64,000 bases of DNA, taken from Fuerstiella sp. Lineage in GTDB: Bacteria > Planctomycetota > Planctomycetia > Planctomycetales > Planctomycetaceae. Made by a program: the position numbers and the translations under genes. The notes under the pieces are model-generated. The model was not told the origin of the DNA. It ran no database searches and saw only the letters and a program-made list of their open reading frames with translations. The stretch lies in contig JAKVAZ010000010.1 of NCBI GenBank assembly GCA_022447225.1, forward strand, positions 124,001-188,000, written 5' to 3'. This document shows, one piece after another, positions 27,061 to 36,675 of the stretch; position 1 is the first letter of the stretch, and each line of letters opens with the position of its first letter.

Positions 27061-29250
27061 TCATACAGGTTTTTCCGGACTAACTTTGACAGGAACCCCC
27101 TTGAAGCCGGGTGTCTTTGACAGAGGGTCCACTGCATGCGGGACGAGTGTATTGGCCTCCGGATAATACATGAGTACGTTGCCTGCCCGTACGTCATATT
27201 CACGAACATGACAGTAACGGATCTCTCCCGCAGAACTGGCGACTCGCACCTGCTGGTTGTTTTCCAGGCCGCGTGCATTCATGTCGTCTTGATTCATGAG
27301 CACAACATCACGTCTCTCCTGGCCTCGGTAGAGATCTTCTTCCTCGTAGACAACACTGTTGAACTGACCTTCCGAACGCACTGTCATCAGTCTTAGCTCG
27401 TTGTCCTGACATCGTGGTTCGGGCAGCGGCACCGAATTAAACGATGCTCTGCCCGATTCTGTGGAGAATTTGTAGTCCACCGGTGTGCGACCTCTAACGT
27501 GGAATTCCTGCTTCGACTCATCGATTCCCCGCATTTCTTCATAGCCGGGCACCAGTTCCCCGATCAGTTCTCTGATGGCTGCGTGACTTTTCAGAGTTTC
27601 GAAATCCACCTTACTGTTGTGTCCGAATACTTTGTGTGCGATCTCTGCAAGGATCGACACTTCACTGCGTGGACCCTGAAAACGTGCGGGGCCACCGTCA
27701 CTCAGACGTACATAGCTGAACATTGATTCCTGAGTGGTCGGTTGAGATTCTTCGTCACGTGGAAGCACCGGGAGAATCATTGTTTGCTTCCCCAGCCCCC
27801 AGGCATGACCTGTATTGAGCGTCGTCGACAGGTAGCACACGGTGCCGATCGAATTCAAGGCTCCTGCGGCGTACTGCAGATCCGGGTTGCTGGCGTACAG
27901 GTTTCCGCCAAGACACAGCGAAAAATCCATTTCCCCGGCATGTGCAGCCTGCATGCACCGCATTGTGTCGTAGCCGGGTGACTTCGGCACAGTGATCCCG
28001 AGTTTTGTTTCGAGGTTTTCCAGCATCGATTGTTTCAGCGCAGGAGTGACTCCCACCGAGCCCAGTCCCTGCACATTACTGTGACCGCGTATGGGCATCA
28101 TCCCGGCGTCGCGTCGTCCGATCATTCCTCGCAGTAGTGCGGTATTTGCGATCATCTGCACATTGTTGGTACCGTGCAGATGATGAGTGATTCCCATGCA
28201 CCAGCCGAAGACAACATTCTTTGCCGCAAGGTACTGATCCGTGAACTCGCGAATCTGTACCTGACTCAAACCGCTCAACCGTTCGATATCTTCCCAGGCG
28301 AGAGATTCTATCGATCGCCGAAATTCATCGAATCCAAGCGTGTGGCGATCGATGAACTGCTGATCCTCTGCCCCGCGTTCCAAAATCTCACGGCAGACGC
28401 CGGACAGCATGGCCAGATCACCGCCAATATGGGGCTGTACGTACGAACTGGCGATGGGTGAACCAAATATCAGGCTGCGGACGTCACTGGGAACCCGGAA
28501 ATTCCGCAGGCCCAATTCCTTCACCGGATTGACCACAATCACATTGCCGCCACGACGGCGGATTTCCATCAATGACCGCATGAGTCGCGGATGATTGGAT
28601 GACGGATTAGCTCCGATGAGTATGTACAGGTCAACGTTTTTGAGGTCTTCGAGACGAATCGTGCCGGTGCCGGAACCGATACTGCTGGTCAGTCCAACTC
28701 CGCTGGCCTGGTGACAGTAATAGGAACAGTTGTTGACATAATTAGTCCCAAACTGCCTGGCGATCAGTTGCAGTAAAAATCCGGCTTCATTGCTGGAACG
28801 GCCACTGGCGTAAAAGAAACTTCGTTTCGGACCGGCAGCAGCCATACGATCAGCAAGTCGCTGCAGAACTTCGGCCCATTCAATGGGTCGATAATGAGTT
28901 GCCCCCTCTTCCAGGATGACTGGTCGAACGATTCGTCCACAAAACTCCAGTTGTCGCGATGTCATCGCCTGAAGCTGATTGACACTGTACCGGCTCCAGA
29001 AATGATCAGGGATGGCTCCCTGCATATCGGACGCCACTGCCTGCACCGATTTCTTGCACACTTCCGGAAAATATCCGCCCTCGTTGACCATGCCGCCGAG
29101 CTGGCCGCCCATACCGACAGCGCAGGTCTTACAGGCATTTTTCGACCGCAGAGCCTTCCACATCTTCCACCAGCCGACTCGGCCGGCCAGTTGCATTGTG
29201 TAGCCGATTGCCTTCCATCCGCCACCGCTGGAGGGTTGTTTCACAGCCAT
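27061..29250 (-). CDS. Molybdopterin oxidoreductase, FdhF/YdeP-like
   Basis: A 729-residue protein of the molybdopterin (bis-MGD) oxidoreductase family, closest to the FdhF/YdeP branch. The N-terminus has C40-x2-C43 and Cys65, three of the four cysteines usual for the N-terminal [4Fe-4S] cluster. The metal-site motif is NNCSYYCHQASGVGL, where Cys179 aligns with the Sec/Cys that binds Mo or W in formate dehydrogenase. The C-terminal part ends with the cofactor-binding domain (MNQDDMNARGLENNQQVRV). There is no twin-arginine signal, so it is cytoplasmic. No electron-transfer subunit or fdhD lies next to it. Substrate unknown; formate is possible but unproven. Confidence 0.85.
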   Translation of the reverse strand: MAVKQPSSGGGWKAIGYTMQLAGRVGWWKMWKALRSKNACKTCAVGMGGQLGGMVNEGGYFPEVCKKSVQAVASDMQGAIPDHFWSRYSVNQLQAMTSRQLEFCGRIVRPVILEEGATHYRPIEWAEVLQRLADRMAAAGPKRSFFYASGRSSNEAGFLLQLIARQFGTNYVNNCSYYCHQASGVGLTSSIGSGTGTIRLEDLKNVDLYILIGANPSSNHPRLMRSLMEIRRRGGNVIVVNPVKELGLRNFRVPSDVRSLIFGSPIASSYVQPHIGGDLAMLSGVCREILERGAEDQQFIDRHTLGFDEFRRSIESLAWEDIERLSGLSQVQIREFTDQYLAAKNVVFGWCMGITHHLHGTNNVQMIANTALLRGMIGRRDAGMMPIRGHSNVQGLGSVGVTPALKQSMLENLETKLGITVPKSPGYDTMRCMQAAHAGEMDFSLCLGGNLYASNPDLQYAAGALNSIGTVCYLSTTLNTGHAWGLGKQTMILPVLPRDEESQPTTQESMFSYVRLSDGGPARFQGPRSEVSILAEIAHKVFGHNSKVDFETLKSHAAIRELIGELVPGYEEMRGIDESKQEFHVRGRTPVDYKFSTESGRASFNSVPLPEPRCQDNELRLMTVRSEGQFNSVVYEEEDLYRGQERRDVVLMNQDDMNARGLENNQQVRVASSAGEIRYCHVREYDVRAGNVLMYYPEANTLVPHAVDPLSKTPGFKGVPVKVSPEKPV

Positions 29251-29415
29251 TGCGTCGTTTCCGGGGCTGCTGTGGAATTCGTTTGTGACCGCAGCACGGT
29301 AACCGTCATCGGGAAACGTTCCCGATGAAATTGTCCCGGACAGTCAGGTAACAGGGAAGGCAGGATGTAACGGTCAGAGATGCGGCATCTACCAAACGCT
29401 GCCATCGTCATTTCC

Positions 29416-29433
29416 GACAGGTTCTCGCCTGTC
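29416..29433 (-). terminator. Small hairpin just after the gap stop
   Basis: GACAGG and CCTGTC form a 6-bp stem around a TTCTCG loop, 7 bp downstream of the gap stop codon. It is modest and has no U-tract, so it is only a possible terminator. Confidence 0.35.
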
Positions 29434-29440
29434 ACCCGTG

Positions 29441-30487
29441 TCAGAGAACCGCCAGCTTTTCAATCAGTTCAACAGTACGGCACGAATAGCCGTATTCGTT
29501 ATCGTACCAGCCCAGTACCTTGACCATGTTACCTGCCATCACAGTGGTAAAGCCCGAGTCAAAAATACAGCTGTGGGTATTGCCAATGATGTCGCTGGAG
29601 ACGAGTGGATCTTCTGAATATTCCAGGATCCCACTGAGGCCATCTTCGGCAGCAGCTTTGACGGCATCGTTGATCTCTTTCGCTGTTGTGTCTTTTCCAA
29701 CGATTGCGGTGAGGTCCGTTACGCTGCCTGTCACAACAGGAACTCGCAGTGACATTCCCGTTAATTTGCCATCTACCACAGGAAAGACTTTGCCAACAGC
29801 TTTTGCGGCGCCAGTTGACGTGGGAATAATATTGACGGCAGCCGCCCGCGATCGACGGGGATCGGAGTGCAGTTGATCTGCCACTTTTTGGTCATTTGTA
29901 TAAGCGTGGCATGTTGTAATCAGACCGTGCTGAACGCCGCCAAAATTCTCATGAAGGACTTTGACCATGGGAGCCAGACTGTTGGTCGTGCAGCTCGCAT
30001 TTGAGATGCACCTGTGATCGGCCGTTAGTTGATCGTCGTTGACACCACAGACAACGGTGAGATCTTCTCCTTTGGCCGGAGCAGAGATGACGACCTTACC
30101 CGCACCTGCGCTGATGTGTGAATCAAATCCCGGCCTGCCTTCCGCCGCCCGGCTGGTGAAGAATCCGGTCGACTCCAGAGCAATATCAACGCCCAGATCT
30201 TTCCACGGCAGATTTCCAGGATCTCGTTCTGCGCAGATTCTGATGGTGCTGCCGTTCACAACCAGGTCATCCCCGCTGACGTGAACATCGCCATCGAAAC
30301 GTCCCTGAGCACTGTCATACTTAAACAGATTAGCCAGTGCTGCGGTTGCACCAAGGTCATTGATTGCCACCACTTCGATATCAGCCTGCCGTTTGTCACA
30401 CTTCTGCCGAGCGATCAGGGCACGAAGTGTAATACGACCAATACGGCCAAAGCCGTTGATGCCAACTTTAACTGACGGACGTGACAT
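29441..30487 (-). CDS. gap: Glyceraldehyde-3-phosphate dehydrogenase
   Basis: A 348-residue GAPDH. The N-terminal NAD motif is [11 protein letters not shown], the catalytic Cys166 lies in [13 protein letters not shown] and the partner histidine in [10 protein letters not shown]. The C-terminal [10 protein letters not shown]-type segment is present as [12 protein letters not shown]. It interconverts glyceraldehyde 3-phosphate and 1,3-bisphosphoglycerate in glycolysis and gluconeogenesis. It is a single gene with a large gap upstream for its promoter. Confidence 0.96.
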   Translation of the reverse strand: MSRPSVKVGINGFGRIGRITLRALIARQKCDKRQADIEVVAINDLGATAALANLFKYDSAQGRFDGDVHVSGDDLVVNGSTIRICAERDPGNLPWKDLGVDIALESTGFFTSRAAEGRPGFDSHISAGAGKVVISAPAKGEDLTVVCGVNDDQLTADHRCISNASCTTNSLAPMVKVLHENFGGVQHGLITTCHAYTNDQKVADQLHSDPRRSRAAAVNIIPTSTGAAKAVGKVFPVVDGKLTGMSLRVPVVTGSVTDLTAIVGKDTTAKEINDAVKAAAEDGLSGILEYSEDPLVSSDIIGNTHSCIFDSGFTTVMAGNMVKVLGWYDNEYGYSCRTVELIEKLAVL

Positions 30488-30857
30488 AACAAATCTCTCT
30501 TCGAACTTGACTTACTCAATTACCGGTAACCGTACAGACAGCAGGTGTGAAGGCCCCCGCACGAACTCATGGCTGAGAGTGATGATTGATCCAAAATTTC
30601 GGAGTTTGGACGATTATTCCATGCACACACAGGTCATCTGAGGAATTCCCACAGTCCCTGGTTTCCCGGCCACCAACCGATCGTAACGCCGAGATCAGGC
30701 TTTGCAAGGTGGGTGGAACAGCGTCCGGCAGTTGCCTGGATTCGGGTCTCCGGTTGTACATTGGGGAAAATTCGGATTCTCGTGAATGACCATGTGATCA
30801 AGCAGGGTTCCGGGGAATCAAAGTCAGACTTTCTGCTGAGACACACTGCGAACACAC
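30488..30857. other. Intergenic region upstream of gap
   Basis: This 370-bp gap lies upstream of gap and downstream of the SDR gene. No coding frame or RNA gene is evident. It must contain the gap promoter. Confidence 0.45.
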
Positions 30858-31694
30858 CTATCCTTCAGCAGCAGAAGCGACTGATACGTCGGCCACTTTC
30901 CTGGTAAATTTCCTTGAAACTGCAAGGATCAGTTTCTCCGCCAGTCGGGGAAATAACTGCTTCAGCACCAGCACAGGCCGCACAGGAGGCCAGTTTACGA
31001 TGAGTTCCGGCGGTCTTGACCGGATCCCTTTTATGACCGCACTTGCCACGGCATCGGTTGTGGTACATCCGACAGCAGCCGATGTGCCGCGGCCAACCGC
31101 AGCTGTCATCCGTTCGTAAATCCCTCCGTCCTTTGTGAATCCAGGACAGACAGCGGTTGAAGAAATTCCGCGATCCATATACTCGCCGCGGAGTCCCTCA
31201 GTGAATCCGATCAATGCCGTTTTAGTGGCACCGTAGACGGCTCCGAATGCCGGACAGTGTTTTCCCGCTGTCGATGCCATATTAATAATGCACCCGGAAT
31301 TTTGCTCAAGCATTGTTGGGATGACCAGGCGGGACATCAGTAGTGCCGCGGTGAAATTGACTTCGATTGTTTTGAGGATCTGACTGACCTGGATCGTTTC
31401 ATAATGTCCAAAACATTCGATGCCGGCGTTGTTGATGAGCACGTCGATTCGGCCGAAACGATCCAGTGTCTGCCGAGTCAGTTCTTTTAGATCTCCGGAA
31501 CTGGAAACATCACACTTCACAGCAAGAGCTGATCCGCCCTTACTTTCGATCAGTTGCTGCAGTTCACTAAGGCTGTCGATCGATCTCGCAGCCAGCACCA
31601 CACTAAAATTATCTTCAGCCAGACGGAGTGCAATGGCTCTGCCGATACCGGCGGAGGCTCCGGTGACGATCGCAACCTGTTTTCCAGCTTTCAT
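30858..31694 (-). CDS. Short-chain dehydrogenase/reductase
   Basis: A 278-residue classical SDR. The cofactor motif is VTGASAGIGRAIALRL, NNAG appears in VLINNAGIECFG, and the catalytic Ser/Tyr/Lys set is visible in NMASTAGKHCPAFGAVYGATK. The C-terminus includes a hydrophobic stretch (VNWPPVRPVLVLKQLFPRLAEKLIL), as in several membrane-associated lipid reductases. The substrate cannot be named; NADP(H)-dependent alcohol or ketone oxidoreduction is expected. It lies downstream of the PPOX gene on the same strand, with a 276-bp gap, so it is probably separately transcribed. Confidence 0.88.
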   Translation of the reverse strand: MKAGKQVAIVTGASAGIGRAIALRLAEDNFSVVLAARSIDSLSELQQLIESKGGSALAVKCDVSSSGDLKELTRQTLDRFGRIDVLINNAGIECFGHYETIQVSQILKTIEVNFTAALLMSRLVIPTMLEQNSGCIINMASTAGKHCPAFGAVYGATKTALIGFTEGLRGEYMDRGISSTAVCPGFTKDGGIYERMTAAVGRGTSAAVGCTTTDAVASAVIKGIRSRPPELIVNWPPVRPVLVLKQLFPRLAEKLILAVSRKFTRKVADVSVASAAEG

Positions 31695-31970
31695 CCTGTC
31701 GATACTCTGATGGAGATTTCGGTCTTCAGTCCGTTAACGGATTATGTCAGAGCATGGCACATCAGATGTCGCAGGTCGACAGCAGCTGATCAAAAACAAA
31801 GTGTCATCTGCTGAATCCTCCGGAACGGATCCATTAGTCTGGAATAACCCAAAACACGGGTTCACAGAAGTGCGTATTTCGCCGGTGGTCCCGAGGACGT
31901 GCTGAGTGACGTCTACGGCGCGACAGTGGTTGCCGAACAGCTGCACGATTCAGCAATCGTTCGAAACAGA

Positions 31971-33422
31971 TCAATCTGACAAATCAGCAGAGAGACGGTC
32001 GGCGGCGGCGTAACCACTGCTGATGCAGTCAGGAATACCTACTCCATGGTAGGAGTTGCCGGCGAGTTCCAGACTGCATTGACGAGATACACGCTCGTCA
32101 ATGCGATTGACCAAATTCGAATGACCGATGTGATACTGCGGCATTGCCTGCTGATATCGAATGACCGTGGCGAACCGTGCTTTTTGCGATCTTCCCAGCA
32201 GTTGTTGCTGTTCAGCGGCGACAATTTCAAGAATATCCTGATCCGGAAGGTCAAGCAGATCCGCCTGCATGGCACCACCCAGAAATGAGCGAAGCAGTAC
32301 ATGCCCGTTTGGTGCCCGGTTTTTGAATTTACGACTGGAAAAAGAAATGGCGAGGATGCCGCGGTCTTCAACTGCAGGTACCACCAAACCAAATGCGTCC
32401 ATCGGATGTGTGAAATCACTCAGACGGTGTCCCGTCGTTACGATCGCTGTTGAGGCGAATTCGATCGTACTCAGGTCGTTGGCCAGGGTTGCATCGACGG
32501 TCTGCAGTATCCCGGCACTGACCCGTGACGGAGTCGTCAGTATCACTCCCTGGAACGATATTTGATTCTGACCGGCAATTCTTACGTGCCAGCCACCCGT
32601 CGGTTCATGTGTCGGTTTGACAGAATCTACAGCGGTATTGAAATGCACCTTCGCCCGGCCGGATGATTCCAGTGCTGATACGATCGATGCCACAATTGAT
32701 GACAGGCCTGTGGCATGCGTGGCAAACAATCCATAGCGTGCACCGCTTTCCGACGGCTGAGAGTCCTCAGGTCCGGACCGTTTATCCGCCAGAACTGCCC
32801 GAATGACACTGCCATACTGTCGTTCCATTTCGAGGAACCGGGGCAAAGTAGCTTTGAGGCTTAGTCGTTCCGGATCAGAAGTGTAAATCCCGCCGACCAG
32901 AGGCTGCACGAGTCGATCAAATGTTTCTGTTCCGAAGCGGCGACGAACAAAAGATGCCAAACTCTCGTCGTCATCGGTGGACTTTCGCGGCCGAAAAATT
33001 TCGGACAGCAAACGTAGTTTTCCGGCGAACGACAGAATCGGCGTTTTTAAAATTGCTGACGGCCTGGCAGGCGCCATCAGCATGAAGCCTTCCGGAACGG
33101 GAACCGGACGACCACGACGGACGACAAGGGAACGACGATGCTGCTCATCCGTTCCCGTCAGTTGGTCTGTGATACCAAGATCGCTGCACAGTTGCAGCCC
33201 CCCCGGTTTATTTGTGATGAAGGCATCCGGACCATGCTCGATCAGAAAACTGTCCCGGCGTTCGGTTTGAATAACACCGCCTGCACGTGACGACTCTTCC
33301 AGCACGTCAACATACAGATCCTTGTTTTGCTGAATCAGTCTGAGCGCTGCAGCCAGTCCCGTGATCCCCGCACCTATGACGGTCACACGCCGCTGTCTCT
33401 GAGACACGGCTGCAGCCGACAT
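31971..33422 (-). CDS. hemG: Protoporphyrinogen oxidase (HemY-type)
   Basis: A 483-residue FAD-dependent enzyme of the oxygen-dependent PPOX type. The dinucleotide motif VIGAGITGLAAALRL is at the N-terminus, and the family segment GPDAFITNKPGG follows. The middle has LVQPLVGGIYTSDPERLSL, which is diagnostic of PPOX, and the C-terminal FAD motif ends in GNSYHGVGIPDCISSG. It oxidises protoporphyrinogen IX to protoporphyrin IX, the penultimate haem step. Its ATG overlaps the hemE stop by one base (TGATG), so translation is likely coupled. Confidence 0.94.
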   Translation of the reverse strand: MSAAAVSQRQRRVTVIGAGITGLAAALRLIQQNKDLYVDVLEESSRAGGVIQTERRDSFLIEHGPDAFITNKPGGLQLCSDLGITDQLTGTDEQHRRSLVVRRGRPVPVPEGFMLMAPARPSAILKTPILSFAGKLRLLSEIFRPRKSTDDDESLASFVRRRFGTETFDRLVQPLVGGIYTSDPERLSLKATLPRFLEMERQYGSVIRAVLADKRSGPEDSQPSESGARYGLFATHATGLSSIVASIVSALESSGRAKVHFNTAVDSVKPTHEPTGGWHVRIAGQNQISFQGVILTTPSRVSAGILQTVDATLANDLSTIEFASTAIVTTGHRLSDFTHPMDAFGLVVPAVEDRGILAISFSSRKFKNRAPNGHVLLRSFLGGAMQADLLDLPDQDILEIVAAEQQQLLGRSQKARFATVIRYQQAMPQYHIGHSNLVNRIDERVSRQCSLELAGNSYHGVGIPDCISSGYAAADRLSADLSD

Positions 33423-34477
33423 CAGCGGGCTCCCAGTTCATGAACATAATCAACAACGGCTTTCACATGATCCGGATTCATGTTCGGCATCACTCCGTGA
33501 CCGAGATTAAAAATGTGGCCGGGACGACCGTTTGCCTGATTGAGAACATCCTGCACACGCTGCTTCAGAATAGGAAGTTCGGAATACAGAGACACAGGAT
33601 CCATGTTTCCCTGAACGGCAACATCCGGGCCAAAAATATCCCATGCGTCATCCAGGCTGATTCGCCAGTCAACTCCCATGACCTGACCGCCGGCATCCTT
33701 CTGAGACGGTAAAAGTGCAGGATTGCCGGTGAGAAAGCTAATCACAGGAGCATCTGCACTCACCGCGTCAATGACGCGTTTTGTATGAGGCATCACATAG
33801 CGACGATAGTCAGAAGGGGACAGACACCCGGCCCAGCTGTCAAAAAGCTGGACGGCCTGGCATCCGCAGGCAATCTGTTCGCGAAGGTACATAATGACTG
33901 AATCAACCAGCGTGTTCATCAGCGCAGTCCAGGCTCCCTCATCATTGTACATGATTGATTTCGTACACACCCAGTTTCGGGAGCTTCCGCCTTCGATACA
34001 GTATGAAGCCAGTGTAAAGGGGGCCCCTGCAAATCCCAGCAGCGGAATGTTGTCCGGCAGTTCGCGTCGAATCATTCTGACCGCGTCAAATACGAACCCC
34101 AGCGGTTCGACCGCATCCAGAACCGTCAGGCGGTCCACTTCCTTTGCGTGTTTGATCGGATTATGGATCACAGGTCCCTCGCCTTTAACGTACTCGAGGT
34201 CTATGCCCATGGGCTGCAGCATTGGCAGCAGGTCGGCAAACAGAATGGCCGCGTCGACTCCAAGAACGCTGCGCGCCGTGAGGGTGACTTCGCAGGCCAG
34301 TTCGGGTGTCCTGCATAATTCAATAAATGTCACCCTGTTGCGGACGGCCATGTACTCCGGAAGGTAGCGGCCAGCCTGACGCATAATCCACACCGGCGTT
34401 GTTTCTGTAGGCTCCCGGCGTACCGCCTTCATCATGAGGCTGTTTTGAACGACAGAGTCTGTGTGTGGTCGGGTCAT
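33422..34477 (-). CDS. hemE: Uroporphyrinogen decarboxylase
   Basis: A 351-residue HemE. The signature PVWIMRQAGRYLPEY contains the conserved Arg that binds the substrate carboxylates, and the IILFADLLP-like and DSWAG motifs are also present (DAAILFADLLPML, FDSWAGCLSP). It removes four carboxyl groups from uroporphyrinogen III to give coproporphyrinogen III in the cytoplasm. The start is the ATG of MTRPHTD; the 63 extra upstream codons belong to the KaiC-like gene's strand in another frame. It begins 4 bp after the stop of the upstream ATPase gene and overlaps the PPOX start. Confidence 0.95.
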   Translation of the reverse strand: MTRPHTDSVVQNSLMMKAVRREPTETTPVWIMRQAGRYLPEYMAVRNRVTFIELCRTPELACEVTLTARSVLGVDAAILFADLLPMLQPMGIDLEYVKGEGPVIHNPIKHAKEVDRLTVLDAVEPLGFVFDAVRMIRRELPDNIPLLGFAGAPFTLASYCIEGGSSRNWVCTKSIMYNDEGAWTALMNTLVDSVIMYLREQIACGCQAVQLFDSWAGCLSPSDYRRYVMPHTKRVIDAVSADAPVISFLTGNPALLPSQKDAGGQVMGVDWRISLDDAWDIFGPDVAVQGNMDPVSLYSELPILKQRVQDVLNQANGRPGHIFNLGHGVMPNMNPDHVKAVVDYVHELGAR

Positions 34478-34481
34478 GGCG

Positions 34482-35369
34482 TTAAGGATCGAAGGTGATT
34501 CCGGATTCCGTGATGGTAAATGGCAGAATAGCTTCTTCACATGCACTGCCACGATGTTTGGCGATGAACAGTGCGCGTCCAATCTTTGAGCCTTGGCGAG
34601 TTTTTCCAACCAGGATAACCGTATTGGCGTTGGAAAGGACATCTCCCGACTGCAGAGGCCGTTCAATCAGGTCATCAAGCATAACTTCATGGCTGGTATA
34701 CGACAGCATCCCGCTGATCCCGCTGCAGTCATAGGCGTGCTGCTGCACCCGATCCTGCTGAGCACGATAGTGGACACGGAACAAATCTCTGGCCAGCCAG
34801 TCGTGTTCCTTTCGCAGGATCTGGTGGTACACATAATCAAACAGATGGAATTGAAACGAGTCGCTGTCCTGTTCTGTCGGTTCCACGCCGTCAACCACAG
34901 CCCTGCGGACGCCGTGTATGAAGTTGCCGTAGAAAAAAGCAATCGTCTGATCCAGACGCCGCATCAGATCTGCTTTGAATTCCTGCCATTCTTCCGGCTG
35001 CATGTCGTTGATGGTGACGCGCCGGCCGCCGCGGTCAAACACATGCAGGTAATCACTGCGGATATCTTCTTCGTTCCAGACAACGTCAGGATCGATTCGA
35101 TCGACCAGCTGCCGATTCTGAATGGACCAGTTGTGAATCCGCTGTGCATAATCTGACTGGTTCTGAGAATCACCGCGTGTGGTAAGGTCGAAGATGATAC
35201 CTCGCTGCCCTTCCTGGTGTTTTCCGGCGTTGCAGTAGCTAAGCGCAAGTTGCGTCTTGCCGATACCGGTGGCTCCCATCAGCACAGTCAGCGTACCTGG
35301 GATGAGACCTCCTCCAAGGGCGTCATCCAGTCGTTTGATTCCGGTCGAGTGACGTGGTGTGTCTGACAT
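34482..35369 (-). CDS. RecA-superfamily KaiC-like ATPase
   Basis: A 295-residue single-domain KaiC/RadA-type ATPase. The opening STGIKRLDDALGGGLIPGTL is the KaiC family signature, followed by the Walker A motif GATGIGKT (residues 32-39) and a hydrophobic strand ending in Asp (RRAVVDGVE) as Walker B. The C-terminal part contains VILVGKTRQGS, which resembles the RecA-like sensor region. There is only one RecA domain, while circadian KaiC has two. It ends 4 bp before hemE, so it is probably translated with the haem genes. Its function is unknown; regulation or a signalling role is possible. Confidence 0.8.
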   Translation of the reverse strand: MSDTPRHSTGIKRLDDALGGGLIPGTLTVLMGATGIGKTQLALSYCNAGKHQEGQRGIIFDLTTRGDSQNQSDYAQRIHNWSIQNRQLVDRIDPDVVWNEEDIRSDYLHVFDRGGRRVTINDMQPEEWQEFKADLMRRLDQTIAFFYGNFIHGVRRAVVDGVEPTEQDSDSFQFHLFDYVYHQILRKEHDWLARDLFRVHYRAQQDRVQQHAYDCSGISGMLSYTSHEVMLDDLIERPLQSGDVLSNANTVILVGKTRQGSKIGRALFIAKHRGSACEEAILPFTITESGITFDP

Positions 35370-35437
35370 GCTGTCATTCTGTTTACGGACCGAGGATCAA
35401 CCTGAAAATCAGTGACATCCCGACAGCACGGATCGCT

Positions 35438-36205
35438 CTAACCTTCCCGGTCGTGTCGTTCTGCCATGTCGTTTGTGATGTGCAGTCCAACCAGACGAGC
35501 GACGATTACTACCAGGTAAAGTTGACCGATCAGCGCTTCAGCAGTAGTCAGCATACGGGCCGGCATCGAAACCGGTGTGATGTCTCCGAATCCCAGTGTC
35601 GTCAGTGTCACGAAGCTGAAGTATAACGTTGTGGCGGTGGTCTCGTCACCGAACCGCATGTTCCGGTCAGGGAATTCAGCAGAAGTTCCGGTGTTGATTG
35701 CTGCGCTGTTGAATTCAACCAAAAGAGCATAGCCGGCGGCAAAGACGATTCCCGTCAGCAGATATCCGCACAGTGATGCAGCGATCGTGTCGTAATCAAC
35801 TCGACGAGCACGAAATAAAGAACGGATGATTAAATGGATCACATGGATCAGCAGTATAATCGTTAAAATTTCGTGAAGAATCCGCAGTTGGGCGGAATCG
35901 ACCAGATGAGCCGGTGCGCTGAGTATGATGCATGCAAGTGAAAGGAGAATGGCAAAACGAGACTGATGTTCCTTTTCACTGACAGTCAGAGAAGCGGCGA
36001 TCAGTACAGTTGCCAGCACTCCCACCAGCAGGACAGCGGCCAGTGTTCTCCCGAGCTGGTTTTCAAATGCACCTACGAACGGTGCTGTAAACAACAATAG
36101 TGACAGCGCAATCAACAGCCGGACGAAACGTGCCTGATGCATACGCCTCAGCAGCGATTGTTTTCGGGAATCATCGCAGTCAGTGATCGGGTTGATACTG
36201 TTCAT
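35438..36205 (-). CDS. Potassium-type ion channel protein
   Basis: A 255-residue membrane protein. The selectivity filter TLTTLGFGDITPVS near residue 215 is the K+ channel T-x-G-[YF]-G-D motif, and the pore helix precedes it. About five hydrophobic segments come before the pore pair, so it has more spans than the simple two-TM channels; no cyclic-nucleotide or RCK domain is visible. Its ATG overlaps the stop of the upstream remnant by 4 bp. It is 68 bp upstream of the KaiC-like gene and may share a transcript with it. Confidence 0.82.
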   Translation of the reverse strand: MNSINPITDCDDSRKQSLLRRMHQARFVRLLIALSLLLFTAPFVGAFENQLGRTLAAVLLVGVLATVLIAASLTVSEKEHQSRFAILLSLACIILSAPAHLVDSAQLRILHEILTIILLIHVIHLIIRSLFRARRVDYDTIAASLCGYLLTGIVFAAGYALLVEFNSAAINTGTSAEFPDRNMRFGDETTATTLYFSFVTLTTLGFGDITPVSMPARMLTTAEALIGQLYLVVIVARLVGLHITNDMAERHDREG

Positions 36206-36675
36206 GCAGACTCAACCTGGACCGGGTGCACACCGAACGTCTCGACAAACAGAGCATAAAGTGAGGGAACAACGAGCAGCGTCAGCAAAGTGGCGACAGT
36301 CAGTCCGTGAATCATGCACCAGGCCATGCCCTCCCACAGAGGTCCGCCACCGGTTGCCAGTCGCATCGGCAACGATTCCTTAAGGCCGATCACCGCGGCT
36401 TCCCAGGCAACTTGAAAATCACTGGGAGGATCAACCTGAGCAGCCACAACGACTTTGTCTGCTTCCCGAGGAAGATACACGGGGCTGTTGGCAGAATTCT
36501 GCGGAGTTGCCCAGTCATTTGACGTGGCTATATTGCTTTTCAAAACTCTGTCCACATCGATCACGAGGACCGCATTGGCACCAGTCGGAAGGGCTTTGGC
36601 CAGGTCGCGAAATTCAGAGGCCGCACAAATAACCTGGGGCACAAGCAGTATTGTCAAAACGCCAAGTCTGATCAT
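36202..36675 (-). CDS. Chimeric remnant: secreted planctomycete protein fused to the tail of an RND transporter
   Basis: A 157-residue frame from the ATG that starts a signal peptide (MIRLGVLTILLVPQVICA). Residues about 18-95 look like the N-terminus of a secreted protein of unknown function (ALPTGANAVLVIDVDRVLKS). From about residue 98 the sequence changes to GGGPLWEGMAW, IHGLTVATLLTLLVVPSLYALF, which is the last transmembrane segment of an AcrB/CzcA-type RND efflux pump. Neither half is complete: an RND protein has about 1000 residues. This looks like a deletion that joined two genes. The open frame continues upstream for 33 codons, so it could be translated from further up. It overlaps the ion channel gene by 4 bp. 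Confidence 0.6.
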   Translation of the reverse strand: MIRLGVLTILLVPQVICAASEFRDLAKALPTGANAVLVIDVDRVLKSNIATSNDWATPQNSANSPVYLPREADKVVVAAQVDPPSDFQVAWEAAVIGLKESLPMRLATGGGPLWEGMAWCMIHGLTVATLLTLLVVPSLYALFVETFGVHPVQVESA

